From JBBDSU01 sp040904825 (GTDB lineage Bacteria > Actinomycetota > Nitriliruptoria > Nitriliruptorales > Nitriliruptoraceae), in the NCBI GenBank assembly GCA_040904825.1, contig JBBDSU010000020.1:101492-165491 (forward strand): a stretch of DNA of 64,000 nucleotides, given 5' to 3'. The position numbers were made by a program, and so were the translations under genes. Position 1 is the first letter of the stretch; each line of letters opens with the position of its first letter. The notes beneath the pieces were generated by a model that was given only the letters and a program-made list of their open reading frames with translations, was not told where the DNA came from and searched no databases. This document shows, piece after piece, positions 24,949-33,765 of the stretch.

Positions 24949-26094
24949 GTGATCGCGCATCTTGCGGTAGCGCTGGTCGCTGCGGTTGTCACCGCAGTCG
25001 TCACTCCTTTCGTTGCCCGGCTCGCAGGCCGCATCGGGGCTTTGGATCACACGGTCGAGGTGAGTCCGGCCGGTCGTGTCCAAAGGCGCGCACGTCGTGT
25101 GCCAACACTCGGCGGCCTGGGGATGGCCGCCGGATTCGTGGTGTCGCTGGGTGTCGCCTCCATGGTCCCGGCCTTCGTGCCACTGTTCGCCTCCAGCTCG
25201 GAACCCCTGGCACTGGTCGTTGGTGTGGTGATCATCGTCATCGTCGGCGTTGTCGACGACTTGGTGTCGCTGCCGCCCGCCATCAAGCTGGCGGGCCAGA
25301 TCGTGGCTGCTCTGGCCGTCGTGGTCTTGGGGATCCAGCTCGTTCATTTCTGGATGCCCGGGATCGAGATCATCGCGCTGTCGGCGGACCTTGGATTTCC
25401 CCTGACCATCATCGCCCTGGTGGCCATGATCAATGCGATGAATCTCATCGACGGACTCGACGGGCTAGCGGCAGGAGTCGCCGCGATCGCGGCCGCCGCC
25501 TTCTTCGTGTTCACCGTCCGCAGCCAGCCTGCTGGCATCGTGGCGACGGTTCCGACCTCGGCGACACTGGTGGCGTCCATCGTGGTCGGCATCAGCCTCG
25601 GGTTTCTCGTCCACAATTGGCACCCCGCGCGGATCTTCATGGGTGACACCGGATCGATGCTGCTGGGGCTCTTGCTGGGATCCGCAGGGATCGCCTATGT
25701 AGGGCGTACGGCGGCACCAACCGCAGTGGATTTCTACGGCACCATTCCGCTGTTGGTTCCCGTCCTGGTCTTGGCCGTGCCGTTCCTCGACACGTTCTTC
25801 GCTGTCGTGAGGCGCGTGCTCACCGGACGTCCGGTAGCGGTGGGAGACCGCGGGCACTTGCACCATCTGCTGTTGTCGTCGGGCCATTCGCATCGTCGGG
25901 CTGTGGGCGTGCTGTACCTGTGGTCGGGTGTCGTTGCGTTTGCATCCACCGGCCCGACATTCTTGCAGCGCGATCAATTCTTGATCGCGCTGGGTGCGGC
26001 GATCGCTGTCGCTGCGACGGCGACCATCGTTGGCCGCAGGCGTCGTCCGCTGTCGGTGAGACCGTCTGACGAGGCGCAGGACCTCGAGGATTGA
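24949..26094 (+). CDS. wecA: Undecaprenyl-phosphate GlcNAc-1-phosphate transferase family (WecA/Rfe)
   Basis: 381-residue polytopic membrane enzyme of the MraY/WecA family with about ten helices. Diagnostic motifs: VDDLVSLPP (Mg-binding Asp pair), NAMNLIDGLDGLAAG (NxxNxxDGxDG), FMGDTGSM and the cytoplasmic GDRGHLHHLLL that distinguishes WecA/TagO from MraY. It attaches a sugar-1-phosphate to polyprenyl phosphate to start arabinogalactan-like or teichoic-type cell-wall polymers. GTG 24949 is the most likely start; AAGGG lies 12 bases before. Same position as M. tuberculosis rfe, just before the atp operon. Confidence 0.93.
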   Translation: MIAHLAVALVAAVVTAVVTPFVARLAGRIGALDHTVEVSPAGRVQRRARRVPTLGGLGMAAGFVVSLGVASMVPAFVPLFASSSEPLALVVGVVIIVIVGVVDDLVSLPPAIKLAGQIVAALAVVVLGIQLVHFWMPGIEIIALSADLGFPLTIIALVAMINAMNLIDGLDGLAAGVAAIAAAAFFVFTVRSQPAGIVATVPTSATLVASIVVGISLGFLVHNWHPARIFMGDTGSMLLGLLLGSAGIAYVGRTAAPTAVDFYGTIPLLVPVLVLAVPFLDTFFAVVRRVLTGRPVAVGDRGHLHHLLLSSGHSHRRAVGVLYLWSGVVAFASTGPTFLQRDQFLIALGAAIAVAATATIVGRRRRPLSVRPSDEAQDLED

Positions 26095-26331
26095 GTTCCG
26101 GGGCCGAATGCTGGGGCGCCTTTGGCGGTCTGCTGTGGGGCTTGGTAGCGTTCGCGCCACCGCGCTTAGGTGTGCCGACAAATTCCTCGACCGGGCCTCG
26201 GTCGTTCACGTCGGACGACACATCCGGGCGTGACCCGCCGTCCACGTGACGGTTGCTGCCGCCCGAGTACGTGCCGCGAGGTGGCGTAGGACCCGACAAC
26301 GCCGTCAGCCCGACGCCGAGGACTAGCGACC

Positions 26332-26673
26332 GTGCCCCCATCACCACGAGTTCAGGACGAACGCCATGCGCGTAGTTCGTCTGAGATGGTCGGCCGTGCC
26401 GGTCTGTGGAAGGGAATCGATCAGGCCCACATCATGGGTGTCGAGCTGATGGCGGCCATCTTGACGTGGGCTGGCATCGGCTACTTGCTCGATCGCTGGC
26501 TTGGCACCGACCCGTGGTTCCTGGCTACTGGCGCACTGCTCGGCAACGCCGCCGGGATCTACCTGATTTGGATGCGCAGCAGCAGGATGTCGGCCGCCGA
26601 CGACCGTGCTCGCGACCAGCATCGGCTGGATGTTGCGGCCGCCCCCGAGGCGGAGGTCGCCCGTGTCGGCTGA
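26332..26673 (+). CDS. atpZ: AtpZ/AtpI-type small membrane protein
   Basis: 113 residues. After a polar N-terminus, two membrane helices: MGVELMAAILTWAGIGYLLDRWLG and WFLATGALLGNAAGIYLIW. The GxGxxLDRWLGTxPWFLxxGxxLGxxxG layout is that of the AtpZ family that accompanies ATP synthase operons and assists c-ring or rotor assembly or ion transport. GTG 26332 is used; ATG 26386 would also give both helices. It overlaps the next gene by 11 bases. Confidence 0.72.
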   Translation: MPPSPRVQDERHARSSSEMVGRAGLWKGIDQAHIMGVELMAAILTWAGIGYLLDRWLGTDPWFLATGALLGNAAGIYLIWMRSSRMSAADDRARDQHRLDVAAAPEAEVARVG

Positions 26674-27157
26674 CGTGACGTCCGCGCCCGCGACTTCCCT
26701 TGGGGAGGCCCAAATCGGTGACCCACGCGGCGCCGTGCGCTCGTTGTTGGTGGGAACCGTGGTGACGTTGTCGGTCACCGCCACGATCGTCGCCGTTGTC
26801 GCCGGGTTCGTCGCAGGGACCGCTGGCGTCGTCGGCGCGCTCATCGGCGTCGGCCTGGTCCTCGTGTTGTTTGCCGGGTCTGCCGGGTTGCTGCTCATCA
26901 CGGTGAGCCGCAACCCATCGATGGCTTTGGCGGTCCTCGTCGGTGGGGCGTTTGTACGACTCGCCGTGTATGGTTCGACCCTGGTCGCTCTGGCCCGCGT
27001 CGAAGGCATCCATCGACCGAGTCTGGCGATCGCCACCGGTGTCGCCATCGCCATCGCGCTTGTCCAAGAAATGCGTGCCCTCGCTCGGACGCCGCGCCTG
27101 TATTGGGTCGATGCGTCGACCCCAGACGGGCCCGTCCCATCCGCTACACGGAGCTGA
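26663..27157 (+). CDS. atpI: ATP synthase subunit I-like membrane protein
   Basis: 164 residues, four predicted membrane helices (LLVGTVVTLSVTATIVAVVAGF; VVGALIGVGLVLVLFAGSAG; MALAVLVGGAFVRLAVYGSTLVAL; LAIATGVAIAIALVQEMRALA). Size, topology and position directly before atpB match the AtpI group, which is not part of the finished enzyme but helps assemble the c-ring. GTG 26663 has GGAGG eight bases upstream and lies inside the end of atpZ, so it is coupled. Confidence 0.7.
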   Translation: MSADVTSAPATSLGEAQIGDPRGAVRSLLVGTVVTLSVTATIVAVVAGFVAGTAGVVGALIGVGLVLVLFAGSAGLLLITVSRNPSMALAVLVGGAFVRLAVYGSTLVALARVEGIHRPSLAIATGVAIAIALVQEMRALARTPRLYWVDASTPDGPVPSATRS

Positions 27158-27162
27158 TCGCT

Positions 27163-27972
27163 GTGACCCACGTCTTCGCTGCCGCCGAATGGGGTGGAGA
27201 GTTCGACGGTGTCCTTGACGACATCAACGCGCTCTTCGACTTCCCGGCAATCTGGGAGTTGAGCCTTCTCGGTGTTGACCTGTCGATCAACCGGACCGTG
27301 TTGATCGCATGGTTCATGACGCTGTTGTGCGCGACCATCTTCCTGTTTGCGTTTCGCCGGCCGTCAGTGCTGCCGAGCAAGCTGCAGAGCATCGGAGAGA
27401 TTGCGATCGATTTCGTTCGCGGCATCGCGACCGACATCATCGGCCCCAAGGGCGCTAAGTTCGTGCCGCTGCTGACGACGTTCTTCGTATTCGTCTTCTT
27501 CATGAACGTCGCAAAGATCACGCCGTTCCTGATGCTGCCACCAACGTCTCGGGCTGCCTGGCCGCTGTTCCTGGCCGGGATCGCCTGGCTCGTCTATATC
27601 GGGGTAGGCATCAAGGAGCAGGGCTTCCTCCACTACTTTAAAGAACTGGCGTTCCCACCCGGAGTCCCCAAGGTGTTGTACGTCATCCTCACGCCGATTG
27701 AGTTGGTCTCAAACCTCGTGTTGCGGCCCTTCACCCTCGCGGTGCGGTTGTTCGCCAACATGGTTGCCGGCCACATTCTCGTCGTGATCACGCTCGTTAC
27801 CGCGCACATCTTCTTGCCGTCCTGGCCTGCCGGGACTGCACTAGGCGTGTTCGCGGTGGCCATTGGCCCGCTGGTGTTCGGCTTCGAGCTGCTCATCATC
27901 GGGTTGCAGGCATACATCTTCACCATGCTTACCGCCGTCTACATCAGCTCTTCGGTGGAGCCGGCTCACTAG
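27163..27972 (+). CDS. atpB: ATP synthase subunit a
   Basis: 269-residue membrane subunit forming the proton half-channels. Five or six helices; the essential arginine lies in LRPFTLAVRLFANMVAGH, with the downstream GFELLIIGLQAYIFTMLTAVYI helix. GTG 27163 follows the atpI stop by five bases and has CGGAG eight bases upstream; the longer open frame overlaps atpI. Confidence 0.95.
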   Translation: MTHVFAAAEWGGEFDGVLDDINALFDFPAIWELSLLGVDLSINRTVLIAWFMTLLCATIFLFAFRRPSVLPSKLQSIGEIAIDFVRGIATDIIGPKGAKFVPLLTTFFVFVFFMNVAKITPFLMLPPTSRAAWPLFLAGIAWLVYIGVGIKEQGFLHYFKELAFPPGVPKVLYVILTPIELVSNLVLRPFTLAVRLFANMVAGHILVVITLVTAHIFLPSWPAGTALGVFAVAIGPLVFGFELLIIGLQAYIFTMLTAVYISSSVEPAH

Positions 27973-28018
27973 TTCACGACCCAACAGGCGACGACGAGTC
28001 GCCGCAAGGAGGAACCAG

Positions 28019-28222
28019 ATGGAGAACCTCGGGAACGGGCTGGTCTTCGGCCTCGCGACGCTTGGACCAGGCATTGGTCTTGGCATCTTGATCGGCAAGG
28101 CCATCGAAGCGATGGCTCGTCAGCCGGAGGCCGCAGGTCAGGTCCGCACCACGATGTTCATCGGCATTGCCGTCGTCGAAGCACTCGCACTGCTCGGCTT
28201 CGTGCTCGCCTTCGCGATCTAG
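28019..28222 (+). CDS. atpE: ATP synthase subunit c
   Basis: 67 residues, two helices joined by the ARQPEAAG loop. The glycine-rich first helix (LGPGIGLGILIGKA) packs the ring, and Glu54 in AVVEALALLGF is the proton carrier. The first helix lacks the glutamine of sodium-binding c subunits, so a proton ring is expected. GGAGG eight bases before ATG 28019, the strongest ribosome site of the operon, fits its high stoichiometry. Confidence 0.96.
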   Translation: MENLGNGLVFGLATLGPGIGLGILIGKAIEAMARQPEAAGQVRTTMFIGIAVVEALALLGFVLAFAI

Positions 28223-28237
28223 GACTGAGGAGTGACC

Positions 28238-28768
28238 ATGAACATGGTCTTCACGGCGGCGGCGGACGGGGGCGGCATTCAGCTGTTCCCCGATACCTCG
28301 GAGTTGATCTGGGGTCTGGTCGCCTTTCTGCTGCTCCTGGGCTTCATGACCAAGTTCGTCTTTCCTAAGGCGAACACCGCGCTGGACGAACGGCGCGCGG
28401 CCATCCAGGGCAAGATGGAAGAGGCCGACAATAAGCTGGTCGAGGCCGAAGAGGCCCGGCGGTCCTACGAGGCGTCGATTGCCGACGCCCGTGGTGAGGC
28501 GAACAAGATCATTGAGGAAGCCAAGACGGCTGCCGACCAGGTCCGCGCTGACATCGTTGCCAAGGCGGAAGCCGAGGCGTCGGCGATCGTTGAGCGTGCC
28601 AGAGCCGATGTCGCCTCAGAGCGAGATCGCGCGCTGCAGGAATTGAGCACCCAGGTTGGCTCACTGTCTGTGGAGCTTGCTTCGCGGATTGTTGAGCGCG
28701 AGCTGGACGCCGCCACTCATGAGAATCTGGTCGACGACTACATCCAGCGGTTGTCGAGCAAGAACTGA
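28238..28768 (+). CDS. atpF: ATP synthase subunit b
   Basis: 176 residues: one N-terminal membrane helix (ELIWGLVAFLLLLGFMTKFVF) followed by a long charged coiled coil rich in Glu, Ala and Arg (MEEADNKLVEAEEARRSYEA onward), the peripheral stalk. ATG 28238 has GAGGAG five bases upstream; GTG 28232 and ATG 28244 are alternatives. Confidence 0.94.
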   Translation: MNMVFTAAADGGGIQLFPDTSELIWGLVAFLLLLGFMTKFVFPKANTALDERRAAIQGKMEEADNKLVEAEEARRSYEASIADARGEANKIIEEAKTAADQVRADIVAKAEAEASAIVERARADVASERDRALQELSTQVGSLSVELASRIVERELDAATHENLVDDYIQRLSSKN

Positions 28769-28837
28769 ACCGAAGCAGGCCCCCGACTGATGCGACCACA
28801 TGGCCGCAGGTTGGAGGTCGACTCGGCTGAACGCGTC

Positions 28838-28854
28838 CTGCCGGATACCGGCAG
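28838..28854 (+). promoter_or_regulatory. Stem-loop between atpF and atpH
   Basis: CTGCCGG-ATA-CCGGCAG: a perfect 7-bp GC-rich stem with a three-base loop, 27 bases before the atpH ATG, in an unusually long 112-base gap. Possible RNA-processing or partial termination element; no T-tract. Confidence 0.4.
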
Positions 28855-28880
28855 TGATGCGAGACCGATGAGGCGACACG

Positions 28881-29417
28881 ATGACGACTGACGACCGCAC
28901 CAGCGCGTACGCGCAGGCAGTGGTGGCACTCGCCCAAGCTGAGGGCGCGCTCGACACCGTCGAGGACGAGCTGCTGTCTGTCGCGCGAGCTGTCGACGCA
29001 CATGAGGATCTCCGTCAGAAGCTGACGGAGATCCACCTGCCGGCTGCCCAGCGCTTGAAGGTGTTGGAAGCCGATGTACTGGCTGCTGCGCACCCGACGA
29101 CCCGGGCCGTGCTGGCACTGCTGATCACCGCGGATCGCGCAGGTGACCTCTCGGCCATCGCAGCGGCAGTGGCCGAACGAGCCGCTGCAACCCGCGACGC
29201 AGAGGTCGCGGAGGTCTTTGTCGCCGTCGAACTCGACGAGTCGCGCCGCGAGGCGCTTAAAGCGGCGCTTGAGAAGGCGACAGGACGCAAGCTGGACCTC
29301 AAGGTTGTCGTCGATCAGTCGGTCGTTGGCGGTGTTCGCGCTCGTATTGGCGACACCGTGATCGACGGATCGGTCCTGCGGCGACTGACCCAACTCAAGA
29401 CCCGCGCAGGCGTCTGA
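28881..29417 (+). CDS. atpH: ATP synthase subunit delta
   Basis: 178 residues. N-terminal helical bundle (SAYAQAVVALAQAEGALDTVEDEL) that binds the top of the alpha3beta3 head, and the C-terminal family motif VVDQSVVGGVRARIGDTVIDGSVLRRLTQLK. It is a free-standing delta, unlike the b-delta fusion of mycobacteria. ATG 28881 has GAGG nine bases before it. Confidence 0.95.
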   Translation: MTTDDRTSAYAQAVVALAQAEGALDTVEDELLSVARAVDAHEDLRQKLTEIHLPAAQRLKVLEADVLAAAHPTTRAVLALLITADRAGDLSAIAAAVAERAAATRDAEVAEVFVAVELDESRREALKAALEKATGRKLDLKVVVDQSVVGGVRARIGDTVIDGSVLRRLTQLKTRAGV

Positions 29418-29481
29418 CGCCACCCCTGGCCGCGTCGCCTTTACCGGTGCGCGAAGTTCACGACACGAGGAAGACACCGAC

Positions 29482-31092
29482 ATGGCAGATCTGACGATCC
29501 GATCCGAGGACGTCGCTGACGCACTCCGGCGGATGCTGGACGGCTACGAGCCGGATCTCGCCGCTGAACAGGTGGGGAGGGTGCTGTCCACCGGCGACGG
29601 CATCGCGACCATCAGCGGCCTCCCGGGCACCTTGGCCAACGAATTGCTCGACTTTGGCGATGGCGTGTTCGGCATGGCCATGAACCTCGATGAGCACGAC
29701 ATCGGCGCCGCAGTGTTCTCCGATGCTTCCACGGTCTACCAGGGCCAGACGGTGCGGCGCACCGAGCGGGTCCTTTCAGTCCCAGTTGGTGACGCCATGC
29801 TCGGGCGTGTGGTCGACCCCTTGGGTCGGCCCATCGATGGCAAAGGTCCGCTCGATAAGGCCGGCGTCGATGGTGAGCGGCCGTTGGAAGTCCAGGCCGC
29901 AGGTGTTGTCGATCGTCAGCCGGTGAGCGAGCCGATGCAGACAGGCATCAAGGTCATCGACGTCATGACCCCCATCGGTCGTGGCCAGCGCGAGCTGATC
30001 ATCGGTGACCGTCAGACCGGCAAGACCGCGATCGCGGTCGACACGATCATCAACCAGAAATCGCTGTGGGGGACCGACGAAGCCGTCAAGTGCATCTACG
30101 TAGGCATCGGGCAGAAGGGCTCGACGATCGCCCAGGTCGTGGCGACCCTTGAGCACTACGGCGCCATGGAGTACACCACGGTCGTCTCCGCGCCTGCATC
30201 GGCTCCCGCGCCGTTCCAGTTCATTGCGCCATACTCCGGCGCAGCCATCGGTGCGAACTGGATGTACAAAGGTGAGCACACTCTGATCGTCTACGACGAC
30301 CTGTCCAAGCAGGCCGATGCCTACCGCCAGTTGTCGCTGCTGCTGCGTCGTCCTCCTGGTCGTGAGGCCTATCCCGGTGACGTCTTCTACCTCCACAGCC
30401 GATTGCTTGAGCGGGCCGCCAAGTTGTCCGACGAGCTCGGCGGCGGGTCGATGACTGCGCTGCCGATCGTCGAGACGAAGGCCAATGACGTGTCGGCCTT
30501 CATCCCGACCAACGTTATTTCGATCACCGACGGCCAGATCTTCCTCGAGTCTGACCTGTTCTACCAGGGTGTCCGTCCGGCTATGAACGCCGGCATCTCG
30601 GTGTCGCGAGTCGGTGGTGCGGCGCAGCGTCCGGCGATGAAGTCGGTCTCCGGCACCGTCCGCCTCGAGTTGGCACAGTTCCGTGAGCTGGAAGCGTTCG
30701 CCCAGTTCGGATCTGACCTCGACAAGGCCTCGCAGCAGCAGATCGCGCGCGGACAGCGGGTTGTTGAGATCCTCAAGCAGTCGGAGAACGCACCGCTGTC
30801 GGTCGAGTTGCAGGTCGCGTCGATCGTGGCTGTGACCTCGGGAACGATGGACGAGCTTCCCGTCAGCGACGTGCGTCGATTCGAGCGGGAGATGCACGAC
30901 TACCTGTCGTCGCGACACGGTGACCTGCTCGGCAAATTGGCGCGTGAAAAGCTCAGCGACGAATTGTCGGAGGCTCTCAAGTCGGCGATCGACGACTTCG
31001 CATCCTCGTTCACCCCCTCAGAGGTTGTCGAGGCCGAAGAAGTCGACGAGGGATGGGACGCGATGGCTGCGAGCAGCGAAAGCGTCGACTGA
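29482..31092 (+). CDS. atpA: ATP synthase subunit alpha
   Basis: 536 residues, non-catalytic nucleotide-binding subunit. Walker A GDRQTGKT at 175-182, PGREAYPGDVFYLHSRLLERAAK, and the arginine-finger region ISVSRVGGAAQRPAMK. The acidic C-terminal tail after about 515 (EVVEAEEVDEGW) extends past the usual end; mycobacteria also have an alpha C-terminal extension, there linked to blocking ATP hydrolysis. Confidence 0.97.
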   Translation: MADLTIRSEDVADALRRMLDGYEPDLAAEQVGRVLSTGDGIATISGLPGTLANELLDFGDGVFGMAMNLDEHDIGAAVFSDASTVYQGQTVRRTERVLSVPVGDAMLGRVVDPLGRPIDGKGPLDKAGVDGERPLEVQAAGVVDRQPVSEPMQTGIKVIDVMTPIGRGQRELIIGDRQTGKTAIAVDTIINQKSLWGTDEAVKCIYVGIGQKGSTIAQVVATLEHYGAMEYTTVVSAPASAPAPFQFIAPYSGAAIGANWMYKGEHTLIVYDDLSKQADAYRQLSLLLRRPPGREAYPGDVFYLHSRLLERAAKLSDELGGGSMTALPIVETKANDVSAFIPTNVISITDGQIFLESDLFYQGVRPAMNAGISVSRVGGAAQRPAMKSVSGTVRLELAQFRELEAFAQFGSDLDKASQQQIARGQRVVEILKQSENAPLSVELQVASIVAVTSGTMDELPVSDVRRFEREMHDYLSSRHGDLLGKLAREKLSDELSEALKSAIDDFASSFTPSEVVEAEEVDEGWDAMAASSESVD

Positions 31093-31160
31093 CGACAGCA
31101 ACACAGCGAGCCGTCTGGCAATGTCGCCGTGACGACGGTGTGATGAAGGAGGTGTCGGCC

Positions 31161-31208
31161 GTGACCTTGGCAGCTGATACTTCCCGAGGAGGACGAAGTG
31201 GCAGGTAG
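31161..31208 (+). other. 15-codon ORF with strong ribosome site overlapping atpG
   Basis: AAGGAGG (31146-31152) stands eight bases before GTG 31161, opening a 15-codon frame that stops with TAG 31206-31208, eleven bases inside atpG and in another frame. The atpG ribosome site (GAGGAGG) is within it. It could act as a coupling leader; the peptide resembles nothing known to me. Confidence 0.3.
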
Positions 31209-32076
31209 TGGCCAGATCCGGCAGCTGAAGCGGCGGATCCGTTCGGTCCAGAGCACGCAGAAGATCACCCGCGCGATGGAAATGATCGCCGCGTCGAGGA
31301 TCGTGCGGGCTCAAGCTCGCGTGCGTGCCGCCCGTCCCTATGCCGAGCAGATCACCGAAGTGATCAAGGGTTTGGCGGTGTCCAACGAGGTTCGCCAACA
31401 CCCATTGTTGACGATCCGGGACGTCGAACGTACGGCCGTGATCGTCAACACCTCCGACCGCGGTCTGGCTGGTGCATACAACGCCAACGTGCTCAAGGTT
31501 GCAGAACGCACCATTCGCCAAGAAGAAGAGGCCGGCCACGACGTTGACCTCTACGTCATCGGCCGCAAGGGCACGGGATACTTCAATTACCGGGGCCGCC
31601 GGGCTCAGCGAGTGTGGGAGGGCGTGTCCGATGCCCCCGAGATCGATGACGCCGCGATCATCGCCGAGACGGTGATGTCCCGATTCGCCGCGGGCGAACT
31701 CGATCGGGTGTGGCTGGTCTATACCGACTTCAAGTCATCGATGACCCAGGCTCCGGTACGGATGGAGTTGCTGCCCGTCAAGCCCGAGGAATTCGGCGGT
31801 GGTGAAGAGATCGCCCCCGAATTCATCTACGAACCTTCGCAGAACGAACTGCTTGAGCGGCTGATCCCGAGGTACGTCGAGGCCAAAGTCCTCCACGGAC
31901 TGCTGGAGTCATCGGCGTCAGAGCACGCCGCCCGCCAGCGGGCGATGAAGGCTGCAACCGACAATGCCAAGGAAGTGGCCGGCAAACTGTCGCGGGTGAT
32001 GAACCAGGCCCGCCAGGAGCAGATCACCACAGAGATTTCCGAGATTGTCGGCGGCGCTGAAGCGCTCGGCGACTGA
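31198..32076 (+). CDS. atpG: ATP synthase subunit gamma
   Basis: 292-residue central rotor shaft. N-terminal IRQLKRRIRSVQSTQKITRAMEMIAASRIVRAQ and C-terminal ASEHAARQRAMKAATDNAKEVAGKL coiled-coil helices, with the Rossmann-like middle (VIVNTSDRGLAGAYNANVLK). GTG 31198 is preceded by GAGGAGGAC, and the family start AGSGQIRQLKRRI confirms it. Confidence 0.96.
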   Translation: MAGSGQIRQLKRRIRSVQSTQKITRAMEMIAASRIVRAQARVRAARPYAEQITEVIKGLAVSNEVRQHPLLTIRDVERTAVIVNTSDRGLAGAYNANVLKVAERTIRQEEEAGHDVDLYVIGRKGTGYFNYRGRRAQRVWEGVSDAPEIDDAAIIAETVMSRFAAGELDRVWLVYTDFKSSMTQAPVRMELLPVKPEEFGGGEEIAPEFIYEPSQNELLERLIPRYVEAKVLHGLLESSASEHAARQRAMKAATDNAKEVAGKLSRVMNQARQEQITTEISEIVGGAEALGD

Positions 32077-32143
32077 CGACCAACGTTCGAGGCGCGGTTC
32101 GCAACCGACGATCACCGCGCCCACGAAGAAAAGGAAGCACCAG

Positions 32144-33592
32144 ATGTCCACGCAGACCGTGGTGAACGACCAGGACGCTGGACGGGCGGCTGACGGGCGA
32201 ATCGTCCGGGTCATCGGCCCCGTCGTCGACGTCGAGTTCCCTCCAGGCGACCTTCCCGAGATCAATACCGCGCTGACGTTCGAGCGTCAGGCCGAAGATG
32301 GCACGGTGACCGTGACTGCCGAGGTTGCCCAGCACCTGGGTGATCACCGGGTCCGCGCTGTGTGCATGCAGCCGACCGACGGTGTCGTGCGTGGCGCGAC
32401 CGTGGTGGACACCGGACAGCCGATCACCGTTCCGGTCGGCCCGGGCGTCCTTGGCCACATCTACAACGTGCTTGGTCAACCGCTGGACGTTGACGAGGAC
32501 AGCATCGAGGCCGACACCCGCTGGCCGATTCACCGTGACCCGCCACCGTTCGACGAACTTGAGCCACAGGCCAAGATGTTCGAGACCGGCATCAAGATCA
32601 TCGACCTGATCGAGCCCTACGTGCAAGGTGGCAAGATCGGCATGTTCGGTGGCGCCGGTGTCGGCAAGACCGTCATCATCCAGGAAATGATTAACCGTGT
32701 CGCGCAACAGCACGGTGGTGTGTCGGTGTTCGCTGGCGTCGGCGAGCGGACGCGCGAGGGCAACGACCTCATGCTCGAGATGCAGGATTCCGGCGTTCTG
32801 GAGAAGGCAGCCCTCGTCTTCGGGCAGATGGATGAGCCGCCGGGGGTGCGACTGCGTGTGGCGCTGTCAGCGCTGACGATGGCTGAGTACTTCCGTGATG
32901 AGATGCGCCAGGACGTGCTCCTGTTCATCGACAACGTGTTCCGTTTCGTCCAGGCTGGGTCCGAGGTCTCAACGCTGCTCGGCCGCATGCCGTCGGCGGT
33001 GGGCTACCAGCCGACGTTGTCGAATGAGATGGGCCAGCTCCAGGAGCGGATCACCTCGACCAAGGGCCGGTCGATCACCTCGTTGCAGGCGGTCTATGTC
33101 CCTGCTGACGACATCACCGACCCGGCGCCGCACACCACGTTCGCTCACCTCGACGCTCAGACGGTGCTCTCGCGTGACATTGCGTCGCTTGGTATCTACC
33201 CGGCGGTCGACCCTCTCGACTCGACCTCACGGATCCTCGACCCGACCATCGTCGGTGAGGAGCACTACGCCGTTGCGACCGGTGTGCAGGAAGTGCTGCA
33301 GCGGTACAAGGACCTGCAGGACATCATCGCGATCCTCGGGATTGACGAATTGTCTGAAGAAGACAAAGTCACGGTCGCACGGGCTCGCAAAGCTCAGCGC
33401 TTTTTCAGCCAGAACTTTTATGTCGCCGAGCAGTTCACGGGTAACCCGGGTGTCTATGTTCCAGTGTCGGAGACGATTGAAGGCTTCAAGGCCCTTATCG
33501 ATGGCGACCTTGATGAAGTCCCCGAGCAGGCGTTCTTGTATGCCGGCAACGTCGACGACGTCCAGCGCCGGGCGGCTGAACTCTCTGGCTGA
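32144..33592 (+). CDS. atpD: ATP synthase subunit beta
   Basis: 482-residue catalytic subunit. Walker A GGAGVGKT at 169-176, catalytic glutamate in GVGERTREGND, VLLFIDNVFRF (Walker B) and the DELSEEDKVTVARARKAQRF rotor-contact loop. ATG 32144 has AAAAGGAA about eight bases upstream; the frame opens further 5' but without support. Confidence 0.98.
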   Translation: MSTQTVVNDQDAGRAADGRIVRVIGPVVDVEFPPGDLPEINTALTFERQAEDGTVTVTAEVAQHLGDHRVRAVCMQPTDGVVRGATVVDTGQPITVPVGPGVLGHIYNVLGQPLDVDEDSIEADTRWPIHRDPPPFDELEPQAKMFETGIKIIDLIEPYVQGGKIGMFGGAGVGKTVIIQEMINRVAQQHGGVSVFAGVGERTREGNDLMLEMQDSGVLEKAALVFGQMDEPPGVRLRVALSALTMAEYFRDEMRQDVLLFIDNVFRFVQAGSEVSTLLGRMPSAVGYQPTLSNEMGQLQERITSTKGRSITSLQAVYVPADDITDPAPHTTFAHLDAQTVLSRDIASLGIYPAVDPLDSTSRILDPTIVGEEHYAVATGVQEVLQRYKDLQDIIAILGIDELSEEDKVTVARARKAQRFFSQNFYVAEQFTGNPGVYVPVSETIEGFKALIDGDLDEVPEQAFLYAGNVDDVQRRAAELSG

Positions 33593-33627
33593 CCGAAGAA
33601 CTGTGGGCGCACTGCATGCCAGCGGTG

Positions 33628-33670
33628 CCCACCGACAACCGACCAACCACCCATCCACCGACCACCCTCC
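33628..33670 (+). other. C-rich, G-poor tract between atpD and atpC
   Basis: About 43 bases made almost wholly of C and A with only a few G, inside the 173-base atpD-atpC gap. Such unstructured C-over-G tracts are the substrate of Rho (rut-like); it may equally be a plain spacer. Confidence 0.3.
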
Positions 33671-33765
33671 GATGGGCCGAATGCCAGCGTTGCATCCGGT
33701 CCGGTGAGACCCACGCATGACCAGTGCGTCGACTACGACGACCTGGCAGATGGAAAGGACCGGCG

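Noticed and set aside
23772..25034. 420-codon minus-strand frame opposite glyA
   Set aside because: Antisense to a certain glyA gene; long antisense frames are expected at this GC content.
29776..30918. 380-codon minus-strand frame opposite atpA
   Set aside because: Shadow of atpA; its Arg/Asp/His-rich peptide carries no motif.
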